Notes under the pieces: generated by a model
What the model was told of the DNA's origin: nothing
Seen by the model: the letters and a program-made list of their open reading frames with translations, nothing else
Databases searched by the model: none
Program-made: the position numbers and the translations under genes
Shown here: positions 17,811 to 26,775 of the stretch, one piece after another
Layout: the number at the start of each line of letters is the position of its first letter
How positions within the stretch are numbered: the first letter of the stretch is position 1
Assembly (NCBI GenBank): GCA_029251525.1
Contig: JAQXDE010000023.1
Location: forward strand, 1 to 51,738
Origin: Saprospiraceae bacterium
GTDB lineage: Bacteria; Bacteroidota; Bacteroidia; Chitinophagales; Saprospiraceae
Direction: 5' to 3'
DNA: 51,738 bases

Positions 17811-20291
17811 TTAATTTGGATCCACATCTACATTTACCCTTATTCCTGAAAATCCTTTCGTTCCTTGTAGGTGATATTTTGCTTCGATGATAAGCCTTTT
17901 CGCATAAAGAAGCCATTGATTATCTTTTTCCATTTTTAGATAAATTTCCAAAAGGAATTGCCCCCGCACTCTCGGAATACCAGGAACAGCTGGACCAATC
18001 ATTCGATAACCTAATTTATCTTTTAGGACTTTTGCAAAAATTTTAGTGCCTTCATTGAGTAGTCGAGGATCTTTATGTTTGAGCGTAATTTTTATTAATC
18101 GTTGGAAAGGTGGATAAGAAAAAAGTTTTCTTTCCTCCACTTCTCTTTCAAAAAATCGTTGATAATCATTTTTGATCACTTCGCCTAGAACGGGATGCGC
18201 TACATTGAATGCTTGGATGATAACTTTTCCTCTTTTTTTCTTTCGACCAGCCCGACCACTAACTTGAGTCATGAGTTGAAATCCTCTTTCGGTAGATCTG
18301 AAATCTGGAAATGACATCAATTGGTCTGCACTTAAAACTCCAACAATTCCCACATTATCAAAATCCAAGCCTTTGGTTACCATTTGTGTACCCACTAAAA
18401 TATTAATTCTTTTTTCTTCAAAATCATTGATGATTCGAGAGTGTGCATGTTTTGTCCGGACAGTATCAAAATCCATTCGAGCAATTTTTGCATCAGGTAA
18501 ATAAATTTGTAATTCGTCCTCAATTTTTTCCGTACCAAAGCCTCTAATGGTCAAATTTCGCTCACCGCATGCTGGACATTCTTCTGGTAGTTTTTGTTGG
18601 AAGCCACAATAATGGCAACGCAGATTATTGAATGCTTTGTGGTAGGTTAAACTGACATCACAATTTTTACATTCTTGCACCCAGCCGCAAGTCGTGCAGC
18701 GCAGGGTAGGAGCATACCCTCTTCGATTTTGGAAAAGAATCGCTTGTTCTCCTCGTTGTAATGCCTCGGATAATTCTTTGAGTAAAACAGATGTGAAATG
18801 AGAAGACATTTTTTTCTTCTTTGTTTCGTCTGCCACATCGACGATAACGACTTCAGGCATTTGAATTCCACCATATCGTTCTTTCATTTCGACCAAGCCA
18901 TATTTTCCTTCCCTCGCATTTTGATAAGTTTCGAGAGCAGGTGTTGCAGTACCCAACAATACTTTTGCATCATATAAATGAGCTAAAAAGATTGCGGTAT
19001 CTCTTGCATTGTAACGAGGAGCAGGATCATGTTGTTTAAAAGATGTATCATGCTCTTCATCGACAATAATGAGTTTTAAATTTTTGAACGGTAAAAAAAG
19101 TGCAGATCGCGCTCCCAATACGATGGATTTATTTTTTAAAACTTCTTTCCATAAATCAACTCGCTCATTATTACTCATGCGAGAGTGATAAACAGCAATG
19201 TCATTTCCAAATATCTTTTGTAATCGGGCCACAATTTGGGTGGTCAAAGCAATCTCAGGAAGCAAGTATAAAACTTGTTCTCCTTTTTTGATGGCCTCTT
19301 CGATGAGTTCAATATAGATTCTGGTTTTCCCACTTCCAGTTACACCGTGGAGGAGAACAGTATTTTTACTTTGATAAAACTCTTTGATGGAGGCAATAGC
19401 AGAAATTTGATTTTGGGTTAAGTCAAATTTATCGACTACTGCTTCTTCATATTTTCCAACACGACTAATTTCTTGATCGTATAATTCAAAAATGGCTTTC
19501 TTTTCTAATGCTTTCAAAACAGTAGAATCGACGCCAGCCATTTTGTACAAATCTTGTTTTCGTACGAATTTTTGCGTTTTGTAAATTTGAACAAAAGCCA
19601 AAAGAGCTTCAGTTTGTTTTTGAGACCGAGTGGTTAGCTCAAATGCTTCTTCGAGCAAATTTGAATCCGTATTGTATGGTTCTTGGAGACGAACACAACC
19701 TATTTTTTTAGGTTTATAATTTCCTTTAAGTTCCTCTTGAAGGTAAATTATTTTTTTTTCGAGCAAACGATATAATAGTGGGAAAACTGTTTTTTGTCCT
19801 AATATTTTTTGCACATCATCGACCGTTAACTCATGTCGGTTCCTTAAAGCCTCCGCAATCAAATATTCTTTATCTTCCAATATCGAATAATCTTCACTAA
19901 AAAATGGACTAATGATTATTTTAGTTTCGCTGCTCATTTTCAGTCCAGCTGGAAGTGCTGCTAGCATGACTTCGCCGAGACTACAACAATAATATTGAGA
20001 CATCCAAGTCCATAATTTTAATTGGGCTGCATCGACAATTGGATGTTGATCAATGATGGAAAGGATTGGTTTTGGCTTGGTTCCCTCTGCAGGTTGCTCA
20101 AGGATTTTATAAACAAGAGCAGAGTATAATTTCTTCTTCCCCAGTTGTACTTCTACTCTAATTCCTGGTTGTACGACCTGAATCATTCCACTTGGAATAA
20201 AATAAGTATAAGGTTTAGGAACGGCTATCGGCAAGATGACCGATGCATAGGTTCCAGAGGATTGGATTGGATGGAAAGATTCGTTACTCAA
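17811..20291 (-). CDS. priA: Primosomal protein N' (replication restart helicase PriA)
   Basis: PriA recognises stalled or repaired replication forks and reloads the replisome. The 826-residue product has the N-terminal DNA-binding segment (YASVILPIAVPKPYTYFIP), Walker A GVTGSGKTRIY with K322, Walker B IIVDEEHD, helicase motif GTATPALE and QNRRGYAPTLRC. Eight cysteines in four pairs follow (CTTC, CKNC, CHYC, CPAC) and bind two zinc ions. Motifs GTQMVTKGLDFDNVGIV and QLMTQVSGRAGRK complete the helicase core. The reading frame has a stop (TAA) just upstream and no ATG before the conserved N-terminus; the only start that keeps it is TTG at 20291. This unusual start may limit expression. Confidence 0.96.
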   Translation of the reverse strand: MSNESFHPIQSSGTYASVILPIAVPKPYTYFIPSGMIQVVQPGIRVEVQLGKKKLYSALVYKILEQPAEGTKPKPILSIIDQHPIVDAAQLKLWTWMSQYYCCSLGEVMLAALPAGLKMSSETKIIISPFFSEDYSILEDKEYLIAEALRNRHELTVDDVQKILGQKTVFPLLYRLLEKKIIYLQEELKGNYKPKKIGCVRLQEPYNTDSNLLEEAFELTTRSQKQTEALLAFVQIYKTQKFVRKQDLYKMAGVDSTVLKALEKKAIFELYDQEISRVGKYEEAVVDKFDLTQNQISAIASIKEFYQSKNTVLLHGVTGSGKTRIYIELIEEAIKKGEQVLYLLPEIALTTQIVARLQKIFGNDIAVYHSRMSNNERVDLWKEVLKNKSIVLGARSALFLPFKNLKLIIVDEEHDTSFKQHDPAPRYNARDTAIFLAHLYDAKVLLGTATPALETYQNAREGKYGLVEMKERYGGIQMPEVVIVDVADETKKKKMSSHFTSVLLKELSEALQRGEQAILFQNRRGYAPTLRCTTCGWVQECKNCDVSLTYHKAFNNLRCHYCGFQQKLPEECPACGERNLTIRGFGTEKIEDELQIYLPDAKIARMDFDTVRTKHAHSRIINDFEEKRINILVGTQMVTKGLDFDNVGIVGVLSADQLMSFPDFRSTERGFQLMTQVSGRAGRKKKRGKVIIQAFNVAHPVLGEVIKNDYQRFFEREVEERKLFSYPPFQRLIKITLKHKDPRLLNEGTKIFAKVLKDKLGYRMIGPAVPGIPRVRGQFLLEIYLKMEKDNQWLLYAKRLIIEAKYHLQGTKGFSGIRVNVDVDPN

Positions 20292-20520
20292 ATGATATTA
20301 GTATTTTGGAATAAAGTCAGATGCGAAAATAGGCAATGAAAATTATTTATTTTCAACAATATTTTTTTAAGAAATCGAATAACGGTATTTAGAGGATAAA
20401 AAAGCTAATTTTCTATTAAAATTTGGCAGGTTTTGTTGTGCGTTGTAAGTCTTTCAAATGTAAGATTAAAAAACTTTTTTATGGATTTCTTTTGCTAGGA
20501 TTAAAATTTAGGCTTAGATT

Positions 20521-20557
20521 AAAAAAGTTCGATCATTAAAAATAATCGAACTTTTTT
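20521..20557 (-). terminator. Rho-independent terminator of the thioredoxin-fold gene
   Basis: AAAAAAGTTCGAT (20521-20533) pairs with ATCGAACTTTTTT (20545-20557) around an 11-base loop. On the minus strand it lies just past the stop at 20565 and ends in a T run. The symmetric A/T tracts would allow termination in both directions. Confidence 0.75.
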
Positions 20558-20564
20558 AATGTTA

Positions 20565-21104
20565 TTAATCGATAAAATATTGTTGTAAAAATACGCCTAA
20601 CTTTCCTGCACTTTTTCCGCTGTAGAAAACTTTTAATACTTTATAATTTGGAGCAATAACAATGTAGCTTGGTTCACCATCTGGAAGTCCCAATTTCTTT
20701 TTAAGGGTTTCTTTTGGTGGAGCATTATCTTGTATATTCGTCCACATCATTCCTCTACTTTTTGCAAAATTTTTGACCTCGACAGATCGAGTATCATCAT
20801 AAATACTGATAATGTTTAAAGGATATTTTTTGTAGAAACTTTGCAAGTATTTATTGTTTTGAGTACAAGAATTGCAGCTCATTTTTCTTACATCAATAAT
20901 CGTCAGTTTATCTAATTCATCGTGTAAGTTGAATCTTCGTCTGTGGACATCTTTGATGGAAAGATTTGGAATGGTTTGTCCTTCTTTAAAACCCTCTGAG
21001 GTTGAAGGGGATTTTGGGGTAAACCAGATTAAATTTCTTTTCTGTTGACTTTGAGCAGATGTAGAAATGAATAGTAAGATCGTGATTGACAATAAAAATC
21101 TCAT
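20565..21104 (-). CDS. Secreted thioredoxin-fold protein (TlpA/AhpC-TSA-like)
   Basis: The 179-residue product has a signal peptide (MRFLLSITILLFISTSAQSQ) and then a thioredoxin-like fold: GFKEGQTIPNLSIKDV (typical redoxin entry), LTIIDVRKMSCNSC with a CxxC pair at C77 and C80, and GEPSYIVIAPNYKVLKVFYSG (cis-proline region and final strands). It should act in the periplasm as a thiol-disulfide oxidoreductase or thiol peroxidase-like protein. The CNSC motif differs from the usual CPPC of TlpA/ResA, so partner and direction of electron flow are open. It has its own terminator. Confidence 0.8.
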   Translation of the reverse strand: MRFLLSITILLFISTSAQSQQKRNLIWFTPKSPSTSEGFKEGQTIPNLSIKDVHRRRFNLHDELDKLTIIDVRKMSCNSCTQNNKYLQSFYKKYPLNIISIYDDTRSVEVKNFAKSRGMMWTNIQDNAPPKETLKKKLGLPDGEPSYIVIAPNYKVLKVFYSGKSAGKLGVFLQQYFID

Positions 21105-21227
21105 GATTCGTTATTTTTAGGATTAAGAAATAGAATGATTTTTTAAGTCGGTTCTTATGTTCAATCCCAATTTTAACAAAGGTAAACTCATTTACCACAT
21201 GTATTTTTTCATGAAAATACTATAAAT

Positions 21228-21280
21228 GAAAAGATAAATCCTGATTTTTGAAGAATCCAAAAATCAGGGTTTATCTTTTC
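21228..21280 (-). terminator. Long 23 bp hairpin downstream of the kelch gene
   Basis: The arm 21228-21250 pairs over 23 positions with 21258-21280, with one G-T wobble and a 7-base loop. It lies 18 bases beyond the stop of the minus-strand gene at 21299. There are A and T tracts on the outside in both directions. A terminator is the likeliest role, though the stem is unusually long. Confidence 0.65.
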
Positions 21281-21298
21281 GTCTAAACAAAAATAGAA

Positions 21299-22525
21299 TT
21301 ATTGTTTAATAATTTTTTGTGAGATCACTTCATCTCCAGATTCGATTTTTAAATAGTAAGCACCAGTTGGAATATTTTCAATATCTAAAGTAATACTGTT
21401 GTTATTTAATCCTGTTCTCTCTAAAATCAACTGCCCAGATAAATTAAATAATGATAGGTTCTCAATTATAGAAACCGATTCAGCTAATTGGATATTAATG
21501 TTATTATCTGCTGGATTTGGGGAGATGATTACCTCATCACTTTTTAATTCTTCAATCGAAGTTGGTGGATCACCTTCCCCTAAGTAAAATCTGTAAACAT
21601 TTAAATCTTCGACTAATGAAAGAGAAAGTCCATTCATAAAATAAACATAATCATCAATAACAAATGAAGTAGGTGCCCATCGCGAGGATCCAGGATGAGA
21701 AGGCATTCCATTCCATTCATCTTCCAAAGGGTCATATTCCCAGAATGACCCGAAAGGCATAACAGAATGATCGGATCCATCACCACTTAGAACATAACCT
21801 TTTCCACCGTAGCTGAATTGAGTTCCTGCGACTCGACCTTCTGCGGGGAGTGTTTTCATCTGATCCCACACTTCTGTTAGAGGATCATATCGGTATAGCT
21901 CATCAAAAATATTTAAATTTCCATTAATATTACTGCCGTGACCAAAACCTGTATAGACATAATCTCCAACAGCAAATTGGTAAGGATGGTGTCTTGGAAG
22001 ATCTGGGAAATCAGGTTTTTGAGACCATGAATCAGTAGCCATATCATATTCCCACCAATCATTCATATTCCCAGTAGCACCATTTCCCATCCCAACGAAA
22101 ATCTTACCTTGATTGGCAATAAATGCAGGATGAAGTCGTGCATCACATGGGCAACTAGCTAGTTCTGTCCAAGTATTATTATCAGGATCAAATACCCACA
22201 AATCATTAAGTGGTCCATTACTTTGACTTGTACCAAAGCCAATATAAGCTTTTCCATCCCAGGTATCTCCAATTCCAAATCCTCGACTTGGTCCTGGGAA
22301 ATCATCTTCTTGCGTGAAAATGTCTGTAGCAGGATCGTAAGAGTAAAACCGACTTGACGGAACTTCGTTTATACTGCCAGTTACTGAGTATCCAATACCA
22401 TTAAGTGCAAAGCCGATACTATGATGGCTTCTAAAAGGAGATTCATTAAGTAATTCCCAAGTTTGGGCATTAGCGGAAAAGAGATAAGTAATCGAAAGAA
22501 TTATTGCAAATAAATATTTAGTCAT
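21299..22525 (-). CDS. Kelch-repeat protein exported by T9SS
   Basis: The 408-residue product has a signal peptide (MTKYLFAIILSITYLFSANAQ). About five kelch-type blades follow, each with a Y/F-D-P-x-T-x-x-W-like core: YSYDPATDIF, WVFDPDNNTWTELASCP, WEYDMATDSWSQKPDFP, YRYDPLTEVWDQMKTLP and WEYDPLEDEWNGMPSHP. They probably form a beta-propeller. The C-terminal about 75 residues are a T9SS sorting domain (IISPNPADNNINIQ, LFNLSGQLIL, GAYYLKIESGD, ending IIKQ). Kelch propellers generally bind proteins or glycans; no catalytic residues can be assigned. A function outside the cell is expected, either surface-attached or released. Confidence 0.9.
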   Translation of the reverse strand: MTKYLFAIILSITYLFSANAQTWELLNESPFRSHHSIGFALNGIGYSVTGSINEVPSSRFYSYDPATDIFTQEDDFPGPSRGFGIGDTWDGKAYIGFGTSQSNGPLNDLWVFDPDNNTWTELASCPCDARLHPAFIANQGKIFVGMGNGATGNMNDWWEYDMATDSWSQKPDFPDLPRHHPYQFAVGDYVYTGFGHGSNINGNLNIFDELYRYDPLTEVWDQMKTLPAEGRVAGTQFSYGGKGYVLSGDGSDHSVMPFGSFWEYDPLEDEWNGMPSHPGSSRWAPTSFVIDDYVYFMNGLSLSLVEDLNVYRFYLGEGDPPTSIEELKSDEVIISPNPADNNINIQLAESVSIIENLSLFNLSGQLILERTGLNNNSITLDIENIPTGAYYLKIESGDEVISQKIIKQ

Positions 22526-23153
22526 ATTAATTGATTTTGTTGTTGTAAAATTTGTTCCTCTATAAGCAACTAAAGAACAAAATTAAGTTAGAATAGTTTG
22601 GATTTAAAAAATGAATGGTGGATATGTAATATATTTTACAATGAAATTTAGTAGATCGCTAAAAGCAGGACTAAATTCAATTTTTTCTGTTTTTGTATTT
22701 AGAAATAATGCTATTGATTTATGGTTACCTGTATAGAAACTGATTAGTTTTAAATTTCAATTTTTAGTAGTTTTTTTAAGGAAAAAAAAACCACGGTGAA
22801 GTGCCTTATTTGATAGTGAGTACTTAAAACAGTAAAAAATTCCATTCATTATATGCAGAACAAGATTTTGGCGTTTTCCTTGAAAATCGGTAGGGTAACC
22901 TATTGATTACCTTTGATATTTGGATGACTCTCGTCCTAAAATGGGAATTAACATTGTAGGTGTGTTTAGTAAAACTACAATCTTTAGGAATCTGAGAGGA
23001 GGAAGATATTACTTTTGAAGTTTTAGGTTTTTTAAAAATAGGGATTGACTTTACCACAAAACATATAAATATGAGGTATTCTCTTCTTTACTTTTAGAAA
23101 AAACCAATTTCCCTAAAATTGTAATATCTCCTTATAATGATTATTTTCGTTCA
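22526..23153. other. 628 bp spacer between divergent genes
   Basis: The spacer lies between the kelch gene (minus) and the GH106-like gene (plus), so it should contain both promoters. No clear promoter, RNA or coding remnant could be identified. A TATTTTCG sequence shortly before the ATG at 23154 resembles the -7 element TAnnTTTG but differs at one position. Confidence 0.4.
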
Positions 23154-25163
23154 ATGAAAATACTTCCTTACCTCCTAATTTTTAGTGGTTCATTTTTGTT
23201 TACCTTCATAGGTTGCAGTCATGATTCAACTTCAATTATAGATGAAAAAAATACTACTTTTTATCCCTCTTCTAAACCATGTACTCGTTGGTGGTGGTTC
23301 GCCACAGAAATAAAAAAACCAGACATCAAACACCAATTAGATTGGGCAAAAGAAAATAATTTTGGTGGAGTCGAAATTGCCTGGGTTTTTCCATTACATC
23401 GCTATCAAAGCATGTATGCGCGTCTTTATGATCGACATTATCCAATAGATACGAGTGCTCAAAAATGGCTAAGCATAGAATGGTCAGAGATGGTGGCGTA
23501 CACCAAATTATATGCAGACTCGATTGGTTTGGCTTGCGATTTCACACTAGGAAGTGCCTGGCCTGTGGCGGGAAGTAATATTGGAAAAGAGCATGCAACA
23601 CAAATTTATGGAGATACAGCCTTTCGACAAAAATTAACTTTTGCATGGACTTGGCCAGAGAACCAATTAGTTATAAATCATCTTGATAGTAGCGCATTTA
23701 ATCGCTTCGCAAAACCTGTAGGTGATGCACTCCAGGATGCGTTGAAAGGATCAAAGTCTGCATTGTTTACAGACTCTTGGGAAATTAAATTGAATAGAAA
23801 AAACAAAGTTTGGACACCTGGCTTCGAAAAAACTTTCGAGGTAGAATTTGGTTATGATATTATTCCATTTATGGAAAAAGGTTTAGACTCTTTCCCTGAT
23901 GTTCGTTATGATTATATGCTACATTTGGATAATTATGTGACCAATGGTTTTTATAAACCTTTTGTCGAAAAGTGCAAAGAACTGGGTGCATATTCACGTG
24001 TACAATGTTTGGCTTCTCCAACTGATGTAATGACAACTTATTCTTTAGTCGACATTCCTGAGACAGAATCCATGTTGAATAATCCAAATTATTCTCGCAT
24101 CGTAAGTTCTTCAGCTACTTTAGCTTCCAAGCAATTAATTTCAAGTGAAACTTTTACTTGTATGTATGGATTTCCGGCGACCTATTTGCGTAAGGAGCAA
24201 ACAGCAGATTTAAAAATGGTGGCTGATGCAATGTTTGCACAAGGAGTTAATCATCATGTTTATCATGGTATGCCTTATAATCCAAAAGGTATGGATTCTT
24301 TGGATTTTTTTGCGACCACTTATTTTGGGCCAGGAGGAAGTTTGGAACCGGAGTTACCAGCTTTTAATTCTTATATAGAAAAGGTTTCGGGGATTTTACA
24401 AAAAGGAAAAACATATTCAGATGTAGCGGTTTACATTCCTTATGAAGATGGAGTGATGAAAGGAGCTTATCCTCCAGAGCGACAACGTGTTTGGGTTTGG
24501 GGAGAATATGAATTGCGATATATTTTTCCTCCAAAAGAAACGGAAGGGTATCATCCTTTGTGGATTAACCGACATTTTTTGGAAAAAGCAAATTTTCAAA
24601 ATGGAAAACTAGTTGTTGGAGATGCTCAATTTTCTATGCTTTATATTGATGTGCAATATATGGATGTTCGTGCTTTACAACGGGTATTTGTTTTAGCCAA
24701 AAAAGGTTTACCCATATGCTTGAAAAGTTATCCAAAACAACCTGGAAAAGTGAAAAGTGAAAAATATAATGATCTAATCAATGAGTTATCTTCCTTAACA
24801 AATGTGTCTAAAAATTTTAAAAAGATAGTAAATCATCCACCATTGATTCAAGGAGATAATTTACCAGAATATTGGAGTCGAGTAGGGGAGGATGGCACGC
24901 ACTATTTGTTCTTAGCTCAGTTGCTTTCGAAGGATTTGAAGTATCCAGTTTATTCGGGACAGTCTTTGATGGAGCAATCTGATTATAGAGAATTGACTTT
25001 TAATATTTCTGGTAAAACGATCACTCAAGAATTTGAATTTAAGCCTTATCAATCTATTATGTTAAAAATTTCGCCAAAAGGTAAAATTGAAATGATGGAT
25101 ATTTCGTTTGTTCCCAAAGATCCGATTGTTCGACCAAAGGAAAAGCAAAGGATGAATTTTTAG
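23154..25163 (+). CDS. GH106-like glycoside hydrolase lipoprotein (alpha-L-rhamnosidase type)
   Basis: The 669-residue product has a lipoprotein signal ending FTFIGC. The N-terminal pattern RWWWFATEIKKPDIKHQLDW, then FGGVEIAW, then LACDFTLGSAWPVAGSNI matches GH106 and related barrels. Later blocks fit too: LFTDSWEIK (E210), GYDIIPFM, YSLVDIPETESM and ISSETFTCMYG (E332). E210 and E332 occupy places where catalytic acids are expected, which is inference. GH106 enzymes usually run to 800 residues or more and include a C-terminal beta-sandwich; this one is shorter, so the accessory domain may be reduced. It precedes a GH28 gene by 103 bp, which suggests joint action on rhamnogalacturonan-type pectin. 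Some relatives may have other specificities. Confidence 0.75.
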   Translation: MKILPYLLIFSGSFLFTFIGCSHDSTSIIDEKNTTFYPSSKPCTRWWWFATEIKKPDIKHQLDWAKENNFGGVEIAWVFPLHRYQSMYARLYDRHYPIDTSAQKWLSIEWSEMVAYTKLYADSIGLACDFTLGSAWPVAGSNIGKEHATQIYGDTAFRQKLTFAWTWPENQLVINHLDSSAFNRFAKPVGDALQDALKGSKSALFTDSWEIKLNRKNKVWTPGFEKTFEVEFGYDIIPFMEKGLDSFPDVRYDYMLHLDNYVTNGFYKPFVEKCKELGAYSRVQCLASPTDVMTTYSLVDIPETESMLNNPNYSRIVSSSATLASKQLISSETFTCMYGFPATYLRKEQTADLKMVADAMFAQGVNHHVYHGMPYNPKGMDSLDFFATTYFGPGGSLEPELPAFNSYIEKVSGILQKGKTYSDVAVYIPYEDGVMKGAYPPERQRVWVWGEYELRYIFPPKETEGYHPLWINRHFLEKANFQNGKLVVGDAQFSMLYIDVQYMDVRALQRVFVLAKKGLPICLKSYPKQPGKVKSEKYNDLINELSSLTNVSKNFKKIVNHPPLIQGDNLPEYWSRVGEDGTHYLFLAQLLSKDLKYPVYSGQSLMEQSDYRELTFNISGKTITQEFEFKPYQSIMLKISPKGKIEMMDISFVPKDPIVRPKEKQRMNF

Positions 25164-25266
25164 AAAATATAAATTGTGTAATAATTCATTCAGTGGTTAT
25201 TTTTATTGAATCTCTATTTGAAAAGGAGAGATGAGAATTTTTGATTTCCAAAAAAGACTATAATAT

Positions 25267-26763
25267 ATGCCAAATAGACTCCTCTTTTTATTACTAATTT
25301 TTAGCCAGACAATCTTGTTTTCCCAAGATTACAATATCCTAGATTTTGGCGCAAAACCTGATGGGAAAACTCTCAATACAAAGGCGATTCAATCAGCCAT
25401 AGATATTGCAACAAAAAATGGTGGTGGTCGAGTACTTATTCCAAAAGGTAAATACCTCACTGGTGCTTTTATTTTAAAAACAGGTACCGATTTACATTTA
25501 CAAAAAGATGCAATCATTCTCGGTAGTACCAACCCTAAACATTATTTTAATCTTAACCGATGGAAAGCTTTGGTGCTGTCTGATAATCAAAACAATATTT
25601 CTATCACTGGATATGGGGAAATAAATGGGCAAGGTAGAGAATTGGCTTTGCATATTGATAGTTTATTTTATGCCGGACAAATAGATAGTGCTGAGTATAA
25701 TTTTGTAGAAAAAAGACCTAAGTATTATTTGCGCCCACAACTAATTGAATTTGTCAGTTGCAAAAGCATAGCGATCAAAAATGTAACTCTGCGAAATGCA
25801 GCATGCTGGGTACAGACCTATGATAAGTGCGAAAATATTGTCATAGATAGTGTTCGAATAGAAAGTGACGCTTATTGGAATAATGATGGAATCGATATTC
25901 AAGATTGCAAGAATGTCCGCATCACTAATTGCTTTGTCAACTCAGCTGATGATGGGATTTGTATTAAATCTCAATACGAGGATTATATGTGTGATAGTAT
26001 TTATATTTCAAATTGCTCCGTTCGGTCAAGTGCTAGTGCAGTCAAATTTGGAACAGTTTCTCATGGAGGGTTTAAAAATGTAGTGATAAAAAATATAAAA
26101 ATTTATGATACTTTTCGTTCAGCGATTGCGATTGAAGTGGTTGACGGAGCCGTGCTTGAAAATATATTAATTGATAGTATTACGGCAGTTAATACAGGCA
26201 ATGCAATCTTTATCAGATTAAGTGAAAGATCGAAAAAAAAGAAGATGGGGGTGTTAAAAAATGTAATAATAAAAAATGTAAAAGTTGAAGTAGCGTTCGA
26301 ACGACCAGATTATAAATATGAAATGAGAGGACCTGCACTACCATTTTTTCATAATATATTTCCTTCATCAATTACGGGTATTCCTGGTCATCCAGTAGAA
26401 AATGTGCGATTAGAAAATATCGAAATTATTTATCCTGGAAAAGGAAATAATGGATTGGCAAACTTACCGCTTTCTAGGTTGGATCAAGTACCGGAAAGCA
26501 TAAAAGCATACCCAGAGTTCTCCATGTTTGGAGAATTACCTGCTTGGGGTTTTTATGTGAGACACATGGATGGATTAAAGATGAATAATATCAAATTGAG
26601 AATTAAGGAACCAGATTATCGCCCTGCTTTTGTTTTTGATGATGTTAAAAATCTTGAAATAAGAAACTTAAAGATAGAAGGAGATAAAAAGGAGAAACAT
26701 ATTATTTTGCATGATACTAAGAATATAAAGATTGAAAATCAAGCAGCGGTTTTAAAATTATAA
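25267..26763 (+). CDS. GH28-family glycoside hydrolase (polygalacturonase-like)
   Basis: This 498-residue right-handed beta-helix protein has a signal peptide (MPNRLLFLLLIFSQTILFS). The entry YNILDFGAKPDGKTLNTKAI is the usual GH28/pectate-lyase-fold start, with GGGRVLIPKGKYLTGAF after it. Family catalytic blocks can be seen: WNNDGIDIQ (D207), NSADDGICIK (D228, D229) and KFGTVSHGGFKN (H266). GH28 hydrolyses alpha-1,4-galacturonan or rhamnogalacturonan backbones by inversion. The protein should be periplasmic. With the GH106-like neighbour it makes a small pectin-directed pair; no SusC/SusD pair or regulator adjoins them. Confidence 0.9.
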   Translation: MPNRLLFLLLIFSQTILFSQDYNILDFGAKPDGKTLNTKAIQSAIDIATKNGGGRVLIPKGKYLTGAFILKTGTDLHLQKDAIILGSTNPKHYFNLNRWKALVLSDNQNNISITGYGEINGQGRELALHIDSLFYAGQIDSAEYNFVEKRPKYYLRPQLIEFVSCKSIAIKNVTLRNAACWVQTYDKCENIVIDSVRIESDAYWNNDGIDIQDCKNVRITNCFVNSADDGICIKSQYEDYMCDSIYISNCSVRSSASAVKFGTVSHGGFKNVVIKNIKIYDTFRSAIAIEVVDGAVLENILIDSITAVNTGNAIFIRLSERSKKKKMGVLKNVIIKNVKVEVAFERPDYKYEMRGPALPFFHNIFPSSITGIPGHPVENVRLENIEIIYPGKGNNGLANLPLSRLDQVPESIKAYPEFSMFGELPAWGFYVRHMDGLKMNNIKLRIKEPDYRPAFVFDDVKNLEIRNLKIEGDKKEKHIILHDTKNIKIENQAAVLKL

Positions 26764-26775
26764 TTATTGCACACA

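Noticed and set aside
22824-23057. 77-codon minus-strand frame in the spacer before the GH106-like gene
   Set aside because: No hydrophobic signal, motif or conserved-looking composition; it would also occupy the promoter region of the downstream gene.
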